From positions 1 to 5,092 of the forward strand of contig JAFPYA010000032.1 of assembly GCA_017412445.1 (NCBI GenBank): 5,092 nucleotides of DNA. The letters run 5' to 3'. The position numbers and the translations under genes were made by a program. Position 1 is the first letter of the stretch, and each line of letters begins with the position of its first letter. A model generated the notes under the pieces. That model did no database searches, was not told the DNA's origin, and worked only from the letters and a program-made list of their open reading frames with translations. Below are positions 1-5,092 of this stretch, piece after piece. The stretch is from Clostridia bacterium. Lineage in GTDB: Bacteria > Bacillota > Clostridia > Christensenellales > Aristaeellaceae.

Positions 1-2
1 AG

Positions 3-107
3 GGCAAGCTTATAGGCGAACTGCCCGTTGAGGAGGCCAGTCAGGAGGTCATAATGCAAATGATCATGGAATCCAGCAAGTCCGGTATCGGAAAAGCAGC
101 CGAATAA
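3..107 (+). CDS. C-terminal end of sugar ABC transporter ATP-binding protein (partial, 5' truncated)
   Basis: Only the last 34 codons and the TAA stop are present; the gene begins outside the window. The readable tail (GELPVEEASQEVIM, then a short Ser/Lys/Gly-rich end) matches the usual C-terminus of CUT2-family duplicated-ATPase proteins (MmsA/GguA, MglA, XylG). In these the second nucleotide-binding domain ends with a GEL...EEA(T/S)QE.IM segment. The family energises monosaccharide uptake by hydrolysing ATP at the cytoplasmic face of the membrane. The call rests on this short tail and on the permease that follows after 31 bases without a terminator, which is the normal ATPase-permease order. 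Walker motifs cannot be checked here. The sugar cannot be told from this fragment. Confidence 0.8.
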   Translation, partial: GKLIGELPVEEASQEVIMQMIMESSKSGIGKAAE

Positions 108-138
108 AACGCTTTACAGTGAAGGAAGGGATAGAATC

Positions 139-2184
139 ATGAAAAAAGGCGCAATGATAGGCACGATCATCACGCTCGTGCTCACGCTGGCGCTGGTGAC
201 GGCGGGCACGATGGGGCTGGTGTTCAGCAAGCGGCTGGATGCGGCTCAAAAGACGCCCTATGAGAAATACATCGCCAACGTGCGTAAATACGAGGCCGAG
301 AGCAATGGCTACAAGATGGCGGCCGAGCAGGCGATTGCCAATATGGACGGCTATATCGGGCGCATGGAAGCGGATGCCGGGGCTTTCAAGGCGGCGGGCG
401 GCGACGAAGCCATACTGAAGGGCTTTCTGGATACTGCCAAACAGCAGCGCGCGGATGCCGACAAGAATATGGAGACCATCGTAAAGAAATGCGCTGACAT
501 AGTGCTGTACGAGGGCTACAGCGCGGACGACAGCGAAGCGGTGGAGAAGGCCAACAGCGACCTGTTCAAGGTGAACAATCAGGTCAAGGCGGCCCTCAAA
601 AAGATAAGCAAGATCACCGATACCGAGAGCAAGGACAGCAATGAGACGGCGGTGCGCAAGCAGTATGAGAAGGCCGTGGCCGCCATAAAGGCCGACTGCG
701 AGGCAAACGGTATAAGCCTCGAGCTTGAGCCGTTCACGGTTGCGCAGTCCGCCCGCGAGGTGATGGAGAAGGAGCTTGAAAAGGTCAGCGCGCTTGAACG
801 CGAGATGGACGAGGACAATGAGAGCGCAATCCTCAGCGAGGAGCTCACAAAGGGCTGGAAGGGCTATTTCAGGGAAAACTGGGATTACTGCTACTGGCTG
901 GCGGGTCTGGCGCTGATAATCTGCGTGCTCTGTCTGCTGGGCCGGATCAATCCCGCGCTCCTCAAGGCCGTGGGCAAGGTGGCCAACAAAAACATGATGC
1001 TTATCGCCCTCGTGCTGATTACGCTGTTCTTCTTCGTGACCACCGGTTACAGCAACCTTAAGCCGGCGAACATATACAACGTTATCAATCAGTATTCCTA
1101 CATCATCATCCTTGCCACAGGCATGCTGCTGTGCATCGTGTCGAGCGCGAATATAGACCTGAGCGTCGGCAGGGTGATGGGCTTCATAGGCGCCTGCTGC
1201 GCCAAGTTCGTAATTGACGGCAACATGCCGGTATGGCTCGCGATGATCGTGTGCCTGCTAATCGGCATCTGCATAGGCGCGTGGCAGGGCTTTTGGATCG
1301 CCTATATGAAGATACCGGCCTTCGTCGTCACCCTCGCCGGACAGCTCACCTTCTACGGCCTTACGATGGTGCTTCTGAATGGTGAAACCAAGGCGCCCTT
1401 TCCCGAGGCCTTCAACAAGGTTTTCGGCGCCTCGCTGCCGGACTTCCTCGGCAAGCCATTCGGCTTTGATTCGAGCTTCAACTTTACCACGTTTGTAATA
1501 GGCTCTGTGCTGATCGCCGTGTTTATCGCCGTGCAGATCGTAAAGAGAGTAAAGCGCGTCTCAAACGGCCAGAAGGTGGAGGCGTTGGGCATAATGATCG
1601 CCAAAACTGCCGTAATTTCGGTGGTAATCCTGTGGCTGTTCTACTCCCTTGCGCAAAACAAGGGCATGCCCACCGTGCTCATCACGGTCGCCATCGTGCT
1701 GATGGTCTACTCCTTCTTTACCGGCAGAACCGTCGCCGGCCGCCACCTGTACGCCATGGGCGGCAACGTGAACGCCGCGCGCTTGTCGGGCGTAAAGACG
1801 CAGAGGATGCTGTTCCTTGTGTACGTCAACATGGGCTTCCTCGCGGCACTGGCAGGTCTCGCTTTCACCGTGCGCGCCAACTCCGCCTTCCCCAGCGCGG
1901 GACAGGGTGAAGAGCTCAACGCCATCGCGGCGTGCTATATCGGCGGCGCCTCCGCTTACGGCGGCATAGGCACCGTGGGCGGCGCGCTGGTGGGCGCGCT
2001 GACCATGGGCATAATCAAAAACGGCATGTCCATAATGGGCATGCAGCAATCCATGCAGCAGGTGGTTCTGGGACTGGTGCTGCTGGTGGCCGTCGTGGTG
2101 GACATCGTGTCCAAGTCCGGCGGCGTGAGCCTGCCGTTCCTGTCGCGCTTCGGTTCCAGGAAGAATAAGAGGCATATCGAATAA
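139..2184 (+). CDS. mmsB: CUT2-family monosaccharide ABC transporter permease with long N-terminal extracytoplasmic extension
   Basis: Membrane permease of a CUT2 sugar importer (MmsB/GguB/XylH type), 681 residues. ATG is preceded by AGGAAGGG with an 8-base spacer. The core runs from about residue 283 to 660. It shows the family segment ANIDLSVGRVMGF (337-349), a hydrophobic stretch with KIPAFVVTLAG (391-401), the cytoplasmic coupling-loop region GRHLYAMGGNVNAARLSG (534-551) and a Gly-rich GGASAYGGIGTVGGALVGA (602-620). The first 280 residues are unusual. A membrane helix lies near 6-29, a charged Lys/Glu/Ala-rich helical domain spans about 30-248, and a second helix lies near 252-268. This topology puts the extra domain outside the cell. 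Standard members are near 390-400 residues, so this is roughly 280 longer. The gene directly follows the ATPase tail and runs into the next gene after 18 bases. The family call is firm; the substrate (xylose, galactose, arabinose or similar) is not determined, and gguB would be an equivalent symbol. Confidence 0.9.
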   Translation: MKKGAMIGTIITLVLTLALVTAGTMGLVFSKRLDAAQKTPYEKYIANVRKYEAESNGYKMAAEQAIANMDGYIGRMEADAGAFKAAGGDEAILKGFLDTAKQQRADADKNMETIVKKCADIVLYEGYSADDSEAVEKANSDLFKVNNQVKAALKKISKITDTESKDSNETAVRKQYEKAVAAIKADCEANGISLELEPFTVAQSAREVMEKELEKVSALEREMDEDNESAILSEELTKGWKGYFRENWDYCYWLAGLALIICVLCLLGRINPALLKAVGKVANKNMMLIALVLITLFFFVTTGYSNLKPANIYNVINQYSYIIILATGMLLCIVSSANIDLSVGRVMGFIGACCAKFVIDGNMPVWLAMIVCLLIGICIGAWQGFWIAYMKIPAFVVTLAGQLTFYGLTMVLLNGETKAPFPEAFNKVFGASLPDFLGKPFGFDSSFNFTTFVIGSVLIAVFIAVQIVKRVKRVSNGQKVEALGIMIAKTAVISVVILWLFYSLAQNKGMPTVLITVAIVLMVYSFFTGRTVAGRHLYAMGGNVNAARLSGVKTQRMLFLVYVNMGFLAALAGLAFTVRANSAFPSAGQGEELNAIAACYIGGASAYGGIGTVGGALVGALTMGIIKNGMSIMGMQQSMQQVVLGLVLLVAVVVDIVSKSGGVSLPFLSRFGSRKNKRHIE

Positions 2185-2202
2185 GTGCGGGAGGCCAACA
2201 GA

Positions 2203-2739
2203 ATGAAAACGGATGTCGTAAAAATCGATAATCAGGGCGCAGGCTTCAGCGAAGCGGTTTATCAGACGCGAAAGGCCGCCGAATTCAGGGATGTGGATAA
2301 AAAGGGCTCGATTCAGCTGCAGCTAATGACCGAAGAGATGCTGAGCCTGATTCACAGCCTGACAGGCGAAAGGAAGGCCTCCTTCTGGCTGGAATCCGAA
2401 GGCAAACGCTTTGAAATGCATCTGACCACGAATTCCGTACTCGACAGCGAGAATCGCTCCCGGCTGATTTCATCCTCCACAGCCAATCGAAATGAGGCGG
2501 CCGCAAGCTTCTTGGGCAGGCTCATCGACGCGATGGAGCAGGCTGCGGCGAAAAAGCCCGACCTGTCCGATGACAGCGCGCTGGACGAAGCCGGCGAGGA
2601 CGTTTATAACCGCCTGATCGAGAACCCCGAATGGGACCGTTATGAGCAGTCCATACTGCGCCGTCTGGCCGACAGCATAAAGGTATTCATACGCGGCGAG
2701 CTGGTTCATATAACGGTGATCAAGCAGCTTGCTGAGTGA
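2203..2739 (+). CDS. Conserved-looking hypothetical protein, 178 aa, co-transcribed with the sugar transporter
   Basis: A soluble, charged 178-residue protein with no signal peptide or membrane helix, so probably cytosolic. I chose the ATG at 2203 over an in-frame GTG at 2185. The bases GGGAGG at 2189-2194 form a ribosome site 8 bases before this ATG, while the GTG directly abuts the permease stop and has none. The middle (about 38-75: a helix with TEEMLSLIHSL, then strands with FWLESEGKRFEMHL) and the end (about 150-176: ILRRLADSIKV, then VHITVIKQL) loosely recall the helix-strand pattern of GHKL/RsbW-like ATPase folds. However, the N-box Asn and the glycine boxes are absent, so ATP binding is not supported. 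Residues 115-131 are acidic and low in complexity, perhaps a linker. The gene lies 18 bases after the permease and before a strong hairpin, which makes it the last gene of the operon. A regulatory role linked to sugar uptake is only inference; the function is unknown. Confidence 0.8.
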   Translation: MKTDVVKIDNQGAGFSEAVYQTRKAAEFRDVDKKGSIQLQLMTEEMLSLIHSLTGERKASFWLESEGKRFEMHLTTNSVLDSENRSRLISSSTANRNEAAASFLGRLIDAMEQAAAKKPDLSDDSALDEAGEDVYNRLIENPEWDRYEQSILRRLADSIKVFIRGELVHITVIKQLAE

Positions 2740-2779
2740 GCCGGCGATAAGGGCGTTCGATACCGAATGACAAACAACA

Positions 2780-2815
2780 AAAGCGAAAATCCCGTTTCGG
2801 CGGGATTTTCGCTTT
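2780..2815. terminator. Bidirectional intrinsic terminator between convergent genes
   Basis: A perfect 15-bp inverted repeat (arms 2780-2794 and 2801-2815, left arm AAAGCGAAAATCCCG) encloses the 6-base loop TTTCGG. It lies 40 bases past the stop of the plus-strand 178-residue gene and 28 bases past the stop of the minus-strand VOC gene. Read on the minus strand, the stem is followed by a T-rich run (TTTTGTTGTTTG), a good Rho-independent signal. On the plus strand the T run is mostly inside the stem (CGCTTT), so that direction may be somewhat weaker. Confidence 0.88.
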
Positions 2816-2843
2816 ATGCGCCTGAGCCTTGCGGCGGCAATAG

Positions 2844-3242
2844 CTACGCCATTGCCTGGGGCGAGGTGGGGGAGATCTGCATTATTTCGATTTTGTTGCC
2901 GTCGGGGTCGTGTATCCAGCACTGCCAGTTGGTGTCCTTGCCCTGCTTTGTGGGCACGTCTATCTCCACGCCCGCAAGGCGCAGCTCCTGTTCGGCCTCG
3001 GCGCAGCAGGGCACCTGAATGCACAGATGGGCGTAGCTCGGGTTTTTGCCAAAGCCGCCGCCGGAGTAGAACAGCTCTATAAACTGCCCGTCCGCCAGCT
3101 TCAGATATTCGATCCACGGCTGCCCGTCGTTGTCGGGTATCGAAAAGGCGTGCTTCATGCCCAGCTTCCCCACATAAAACTCAAGCGAAGCCTTCATGTC
3201 TGTTACGTTGTACGCCGTGTGCGCGATGCCTGTGATTTTCAT
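2844..3242 (-). CDS. VOC-superfamily (glyoxalase I-like) protein
   Basis: A single-domain vicinal-oxygen-chelate protein of 132 residues, the normal size for this fold, and probably cytosolic. Two beta-alpha-beta-beta-beta modules can be followed. The first starts at ITGIAHTAYNVTDM and ends in QFIELFYSGG; the second starts at SYAHLCIQV and ends in HDPDGNKIEIMQ. The four positions that bind the divalent metal in glyoxalase I-type members are filled by His8, Glu56, His72 and Glu119, so metal binding is plausible. I chose the ATG at 3242 because GGGAGG lies 8 bases upstream. An earlier in-frame ATG at 3275 has no ribosome site and lies ahead of the predicted transcription start. The gene is monocistronic, with its own promoter and the shared terminator. 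Reactions in the superfamily range from methylglyoxal detoxification to ring-cleaving dioxygenation, epimerisation and antibiotic resistance, so the substrate remains open. Confidence 0.87.
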   Translation of the reverse strand: MKITGIAHTAYNVTDMKASLEFYVGKLGMKHAFSIPDNDGQPWIEYLKLADGQFIELFYSGGGFGKNPSYAHLCIQVPCCAEAEQELRLAGVEIDVPTKQGKDTNWQCWIHDPDGNKIEIMQISPTSPQAMA

Positions 3243-3275
3243 ATCCCGAGCCTCCCATATTGTATTTTCATGCAT

Positions 3276-3304
3276 ATAATACCGCGTTTAAGCAGAAAAG
3301 TAAA
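3276..3304 (-). promoter_or_regulatory. Sigma-A-type promoter for the VOC gene
   Basis: On the minus strand, TTTACT (3304-3299) and TATTAT (3281-3276) are separated by exactly 17 bases. They match the -35 and -10 consensus at 4 of 6 and 5 of 6 positions. Transcription would begin near 3269, leaving a leader of about 27 bases that contains the GGGAGG ribosome site. This supports the start codon at 3242. The -35 hexamer lies inside a tandem 7-base repeat. Confidence 0.7.
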
Positions 3305-3312
3305 CAGTAAAC
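3299..3312. repeat. Tandem 7-bp repeat over the -35 box
   Basis: AGTAAAC occurs twice without a gap (3299-3305 and 3306-3312). The first copy contains the -35 hexamer of the VOC promoter on the minus strand. It could be chance in an AT-rich promoter or part of a regulator site. A small inverted repeat (ACTTT-TGCG-AAAGT, 3331-3344) lies just upstream of the promoter. Confidence 0.4.
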
Positions 3313-3348
3313 GGAAATTTTGTGCCCGAAACTTTTGCGAAAGTAAAA

Positions 3349-3367
3349 GGGCGGCAAACGCGCCGCC
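3349..3367 (-). terminator. Intrinsic terminator of the LplB-type permease transcript
   Basis: Minus-strand GGCGGC (3367-3362) pairs with GCCGCC (3355-3350) around a 6-base loop, and a G.T pair could extend the stem. It is followed by CTTTTACTTTC. It begins about 10 bases after the stop of the 31-codon remnant gene and ends the minus-strand permease transcript before the VOC promoter region. Confidence 0.7.
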
Positions 3368-3377
3368 ACTGTTTTTG

Positions 3378-3473
3378 TCAGCCCGCCTTAAAGCTGTATA
3401 CGGGCTGGTAAGAATTTATCACATTATAGACGTGGTCCGCCCGCGCATCACGAATGGCATTTTTCTTTTTCAT
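3378..3473 (-). pseudogene. 5' remnant of the second CUT1 permease (YtcP/LplC type), 31 codons
   Basis: A 31-codon ORF starts 14 bases after the stop of the LplB-type permease. It has a strong ribosome site (GAGGAGG, 9 bases before the ATG). Its first 20 residues, MKKKNAIRDARADHVYNVIN, look like the cytoplasmic N-terminus of YtcP/LplC-family permeases (pattern ...S/ARADR.F..IN). In those, the first membrane helix follows at once. Here a short polar tail (SYQPVYSFKAG) and a TGA replace it, and a terminator follows about 10 bases later. No hydrophobic stretch appears in the remaining bases up to the terminator, so a simple frameshift does not explain it. A deletion between the N-terminus and the operon end fits best. 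The start signals are intact, so a 31-residue peptide may still be made. The resemblance was recognised by eye over only about 20 residues. Confidence 0.65.
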
Positions 3474-3487
3474 GTATTATCGCCTCC

Positions 3488-4444
3488 TCACCAAAGGCTG
3501 GTTTCGCCCAGCTGTCTGCTTATTCTGTTGACGACAATCAACATGACGAATGAAATAACGGAGTTGAACAAATCTATGGCTGTGGAATAGCTCTGCTGGC
3601 CTTTCAGTATACCCATCTCATAGACATAGGTGGAAAGCACCTGTGAATGACGAATGTTCTGCGCGTTCTGCATGAGGTAAACCTTGTCGAAGCCGACAGA
3701 AAGAAGATGGCCGCTGTTCATGATCAGAAGAATCGTTGCCGTGGGCAGAATGTGAGGAACGTCGATGTGCAGTATCCTTTGGAACTTGTTGGCGCCTTCC
3801 ACCATCGCGGCTTCATGCAGCTCGCCCGAAACACCTGAAAGCGCGGAGATATATATGATCGCGTTCCAGCCCATGCTCTGCCAGACGCCGGACCAGACGT
3901 ACAGATGCCTGAAATATTGAGGAAGCCCCAGATACAAAACCCGCTCGAAGCCCAGCATATCCCTTACGTTGTTGACTAAGCCGAACGACTGGCCGAAAAA
4001 CACGTTCAGCATTGAGACAAGCACGACAGTGGAAATGAAATGAGGCGCATATGTGACCAGCTGCACAGTTTTCTTAAATGTGAGACTGGTCGTGGAATTG
4101 AGCAATAGCGCCAGTAATATCGGAATCGGAAATCCCACAAGCAGGCTGTACAGGCTGATAAGGAAGGTGTTTGTGATGAGCGTCGAAAACTGGTATGATG
4201 AAAAGAATTCAGAAAACCATTTTATGCCCACCCAAGGGCTGTTCGTCATGCCGAGCACGGAAGTGTACTGTCTGAAGGCAATCTGCACACCGTACATAGG
4301 CCAGTATTTGAAAATGATAAAGTAAAGTACGCCCGGAATAGCCATCAGATAAAGGTCATAATTCCTTCTCACGTCTCCTGCCAAGGTACAGCTCGATTTC
4401 TTTGCTTCATCTCTGTAACGAACTTCCTTCGACAGTTTTGCCAT
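3488..4444 (-). CDS. CUT1-family carbohydrate ABC transporter permease, LplB/YteP type
   Basis: An integral membrane permease of 318 residues, the usual full length. The N-terminus carries the family segment IPGVLYFIIFKYWPMYGVQIAFRQY (shown in part: YFIIFKYWPMYG, 41-52). About six membrane helices can be placed near 32-52, 88-116, 129-150, 182-203, 234-252 and 287-306. The cytoplasmic EAA loop, which docks onto the ATPase, is at 211-234 (HEAAMVEGANKFQRI, then VPHILPT). This subfamily normally pairs with a YtcP-type permease, an extracellular lipoprotein binding protein and a shared MsmX-like ATPase to import oligosaccharides, often from plant polymers. Here the next gene is only a 31-codon stub and no binding protein gene lies in the window. 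The start ATG has only a weak ribosome site (GGAAG, 12 bases upstream). No better in-frame start exists before the first helix. The family call is firm; whether it is still functional is doubtful without a partner. Confidence 0.92.
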   Translation of the reverse strand: MAKLSKEVRYRDEAKKSSCTLAGDVRRNYDLYLMAIPGVLYFIIFKYWPMYGVQIAFRQYTSVLGMTNSPWVGIKWFSEFFSSYQFSTLITNTFLISLYSLLVGFPIPILLALLLNSTTSLTFKKTVQLVTYAPHFISTVVLVSMLNVFFGQSFGLVNNVRDMLGFERVLYLGLPQYFRHLYVWSGVWQSMGWNAIIYISALSGVSGELHEAAMVEGANKFQRILHIDVPHILPTATILLIMNSGHLLSVGFDKVYLMQNAQNIRHSQVLSTYVYEMGILKGQQSYSTAIDLFNSVISFVMLIVVNRISRQLGETSLW

Positions 4445-4624
4445 GTAAATTCAAAACTTCCGGACAAAATAGCCTGTAAAAAAGACGAGTATTGTTAAAC
4501 TATTATTATTCCAACTTACTTAACACGGCGATTCGAGGTGATATTTTCCATAAAAAACAAGACATTTTAACATTTGATCCGTTTTTCTTGACAAACCGTA
4601 CCTTTTATTCTACAATAAAACCAG
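4445..4624. other. AT-rich divergent intergenic region with possible operator repeats
   Basis: About 180 bases without a supported gene separate the minus-strand permease from the plus-strand promoter. The stretch is clearly more AT-rich than the genes around it. It holds a spaced inverted repeat TGTTAA (4493-4498) / TTAACA (4520-4525) and a further TTTTAACA at 4566-4573, which could be regulator sites. A weak minus-strand promoter candidate for the permease is TTGTCA (4594-4589) with TAAAAT (4569-4564), but the spacer is 19 bases. None of these is certain. Confidence 0.35.
4588..4616 (+). promoter_or_regulatory. Near-consensus sigma-A promoter
   Basis: TTGACA (4588-4593, perfect -35) and TACAAT (4611-4616, 5 of 6 for the -10) are separated by 17 bases. 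This is the best promoter in the window. Transcription should start near 4623, one to three bases before an in-frame ATG at 4625. It could also read through to the zinc ribbon gene, since no terminator is evident between them. Confidence 0.8.
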
Positions 4625-4780
4625 ATGGTAGACGTGCCCATGATTAAAACCTATATAAACTGCTATTCCAACAATACCGAAACGCTGGATGCGCTGGTGG
4701 AAAAACTGATGGGTCGGGACAGTTTTCGGGGCATTTCCCCAACCGATCCCTTCTGCGGCAAAGAACACCTGCGTTACTGA
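4625..4780 (+). CDS. Possible small leaderless ORF, 51 codons, function unknown
   Basis: A 51-codon ORF follows the strong promoter at 4588-4616. I do not recognise the product. It is soluble and mixed in charge, with a plausible helix (TETLDALVEKLMG) and no signal peptide or membrane segment. The ATG at 4625 lies about two bases after the predicted transcription start, and a second in-frame ATG is at 4640. Neither has a ribosome site, so translation would have to be leaderless or nearly so. The C-terminal part (after about residue 33) looks less protein-like, and a neighbouring frame stays open from 4710 to 4889. The ORF could therefore be the start of a frameshifted gene. It could also be a chance ORF in a transcribed leader. 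The main support is the promoter position. Confidence 0.38.
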   Translation: MVDVPMIKTYINCYSNNTETLDALVEKLMGRDSFRGISPTDPFCGKEHLRY

Positions 4781-4926
4781 GGAGCTGTTCGCAAATGATT
4801 TGAGCGCCTGCTTCGTATGCAAATACTCTTGCCGTATACATTTTCCCGGTCAGGCGATATTCCGTTTTTTCATACAGCATTGTGAGATATAATTAGCATA
4901 TATTTTTATCTGGGGGGGACTATACA
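4781..4926. other. Intergenic stretch before the zinc ribbon gene
   Basis: No confidently supported gene was found here. The stretch holds the 3' part of an open frame without a start codon (4710-4889), a TATAAT box and the G-rich ribosome site of the next gene. Minus-strand ORFs across it have no ribosome site and resemble no family I know. Confidence 0.4.
4865..4893 (+). promoter_or_regulatory. Probable promoter of the FmdB-type gene
   Basis: A perfect -10 box TATAAT is at 4888-4893. At 17 bases upstream there is only a T run (TTTTTT, 4865-4870), a poor -35. Transcription from near 4900 would give a leader of about 27 bases including the ribosome site GGGGGGG (4912-4918), 8 bases before the ATG at 4927. 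Confidence 0.5.
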
Positions 4927-5092
4927 ATGCCGCTTTATCAGTATCGCTGTACCAAATGCGGACACGATTTTGAACTGCTTACAACCATTGACAAGCGCAA
5001 TGAAGCTTGCTGTCCAAAGTGCGGGGAAAAAGCCGAACAGCAATGGAAAGGAAAAGGCGCGTTCGGGCCGATGAAGTATACAGGTGAAAACC
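4927..5092 (+). CDS. FmdB-family zinc ribbon protein (partial, 3' truncated)
   Basis: The first 55 codons of a small zinc ribbon protein; the gene runs off the window. It opens with PLYQYRCTKCGHDFELL, the hallmark start of the FmdB/CxxC_CxxC_SSSS family. A second knuckle, CCPKCG, follows at 28-33. Cys8, Cys11, Cys29 and Cys32 would bind one zinc ion. Family members are usually about 60-110 residues, with a variable Ser/Gly/Lys-rich tail, and are presumed cytosolic. FmdB was first described as a putative regulator of formamidase expression, but the role of most members is unknown. The ATG is supported by a run of seven G bases 8 bases upstream. The end of the gene and any operon partners cannot be seen. 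Confidence 0.9.
   Translation, partial: MPLYQYRCTKCGHDFELLTTIDKRNEACCPKCGEKAEQQWKGKGAFGPMKYTGEN

Noticed and set aside
64..249. Minus-strand 61-codon frame over the ATPase-permease junction
   Set aside because: It is antisense to the start of the permease and covers its ribosome site; Arg/His-rich shadow composition.
1561..2175. Minus-strand 204-codon open frame, His/Gln/Ala-rich
   Set aside because: It lies antisense inside the clear permease core. Its composition (many His, Gln, Ala) is typical of a shadow frame in GC-rich coding DNA, and no ribosome site or family motif is seen.
2185..2202. GTG start six codons earlier for the 178-residue protein
   Set aside because: It abuts the permease stop, has no ribosome site, and the GGGAGG that serves the ATG at 2203 would lie inside the coding sequence.
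2470..3117. Minus-strand 215-codon open frame
   Set aside because: It crosses the 15-bp terminator hairpin and overlaps both the 178-residue gene and the VOC gene in other frames; its composition is Arg-rich shadow-like.
3243..3275. Upstream start (ATG at 3275) for the VOC gene
   Set aside because: It has no ribosome site and lies ahead of the predicted transcription start; the ATG at 3242 has GGGAGG at the right distance and begins directly at the domain.
2910..3590. Plus-strand 226-codon open frame
   Set aside because: It runs antisense across the VOC gene, its promoter, a terminator, the permease remnant and the end of the LplB-type permease. No plausible gene would span these signals.
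4610..4880. Two overlapping minus-strand frames of 70 and 78 codons
   Set aside because: Neither has a ribosome site or a recognisable motif. They run against a strong plus-strand promoter, and their reading depends on the same open stretch as the plus-strand frames.

Overview
The window looks like a chromosomal segment from a Gram-positive, Clostridia-type Firmicute of moderate GC. The evidence is strong GGAGG-like ribosome sites, sigma-A-type promoters, YtcP/LplB-family transport genes and an FmdB-type zinc ribbon gene. This assignment comes from gene content and signals, not from any database match.

Region 1 (1-2739, plus strand) is the 3' end of a CUT2-type monosaccharide ABC transporter operon. 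It holds the last 34 residues of the ATPase (MmsA/GguA/XylG type), then a 681-residue permease (MmsB/GguB/XylH type), then a 178-residue cytosolic protein of unknown function. Gaps are short and no terminator lies between the genes, so they are probably co-transcribed. The permease is much longer than usual: its normal C-terminal core is preceded by about 250 extra residues, predicted as a membrane anchor, a charged helical extracytoplasmic domain and a second membrane segment.

Region 2 (2740-3320) holds a strong 15-bp hairpin that ends both this operon and a converging minus-strand gene. That gene encodes a small VOC/glyoxalase-fold protein and has its own well-formed promoter.

Region 3 (3340-4444, minus strand) holds an intact LplB-type (CUT1) sugar permease. 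It is followed by a 31-codon remnant that starts exactly like the partner permease (YtcP/LplC type), with a good ribosome site, but stops before any membrane segment and runs straight into a terminator. The CUT1 operon therefore seems broken, leaving an unpaired permease.

Region 4 (4445-5092) begins with an AT-rich intergenic stretch carrying a near-consensus plus-strand promoter. The promoter points at a possible leaderless 51-codon ORF of unknown function. The window ends inside an FmdB-family zinc ribbon gene with its own promoter and ribosome site. No tRNA, rRNA, CRISPR array, insertion sequence or attachment site was seen.
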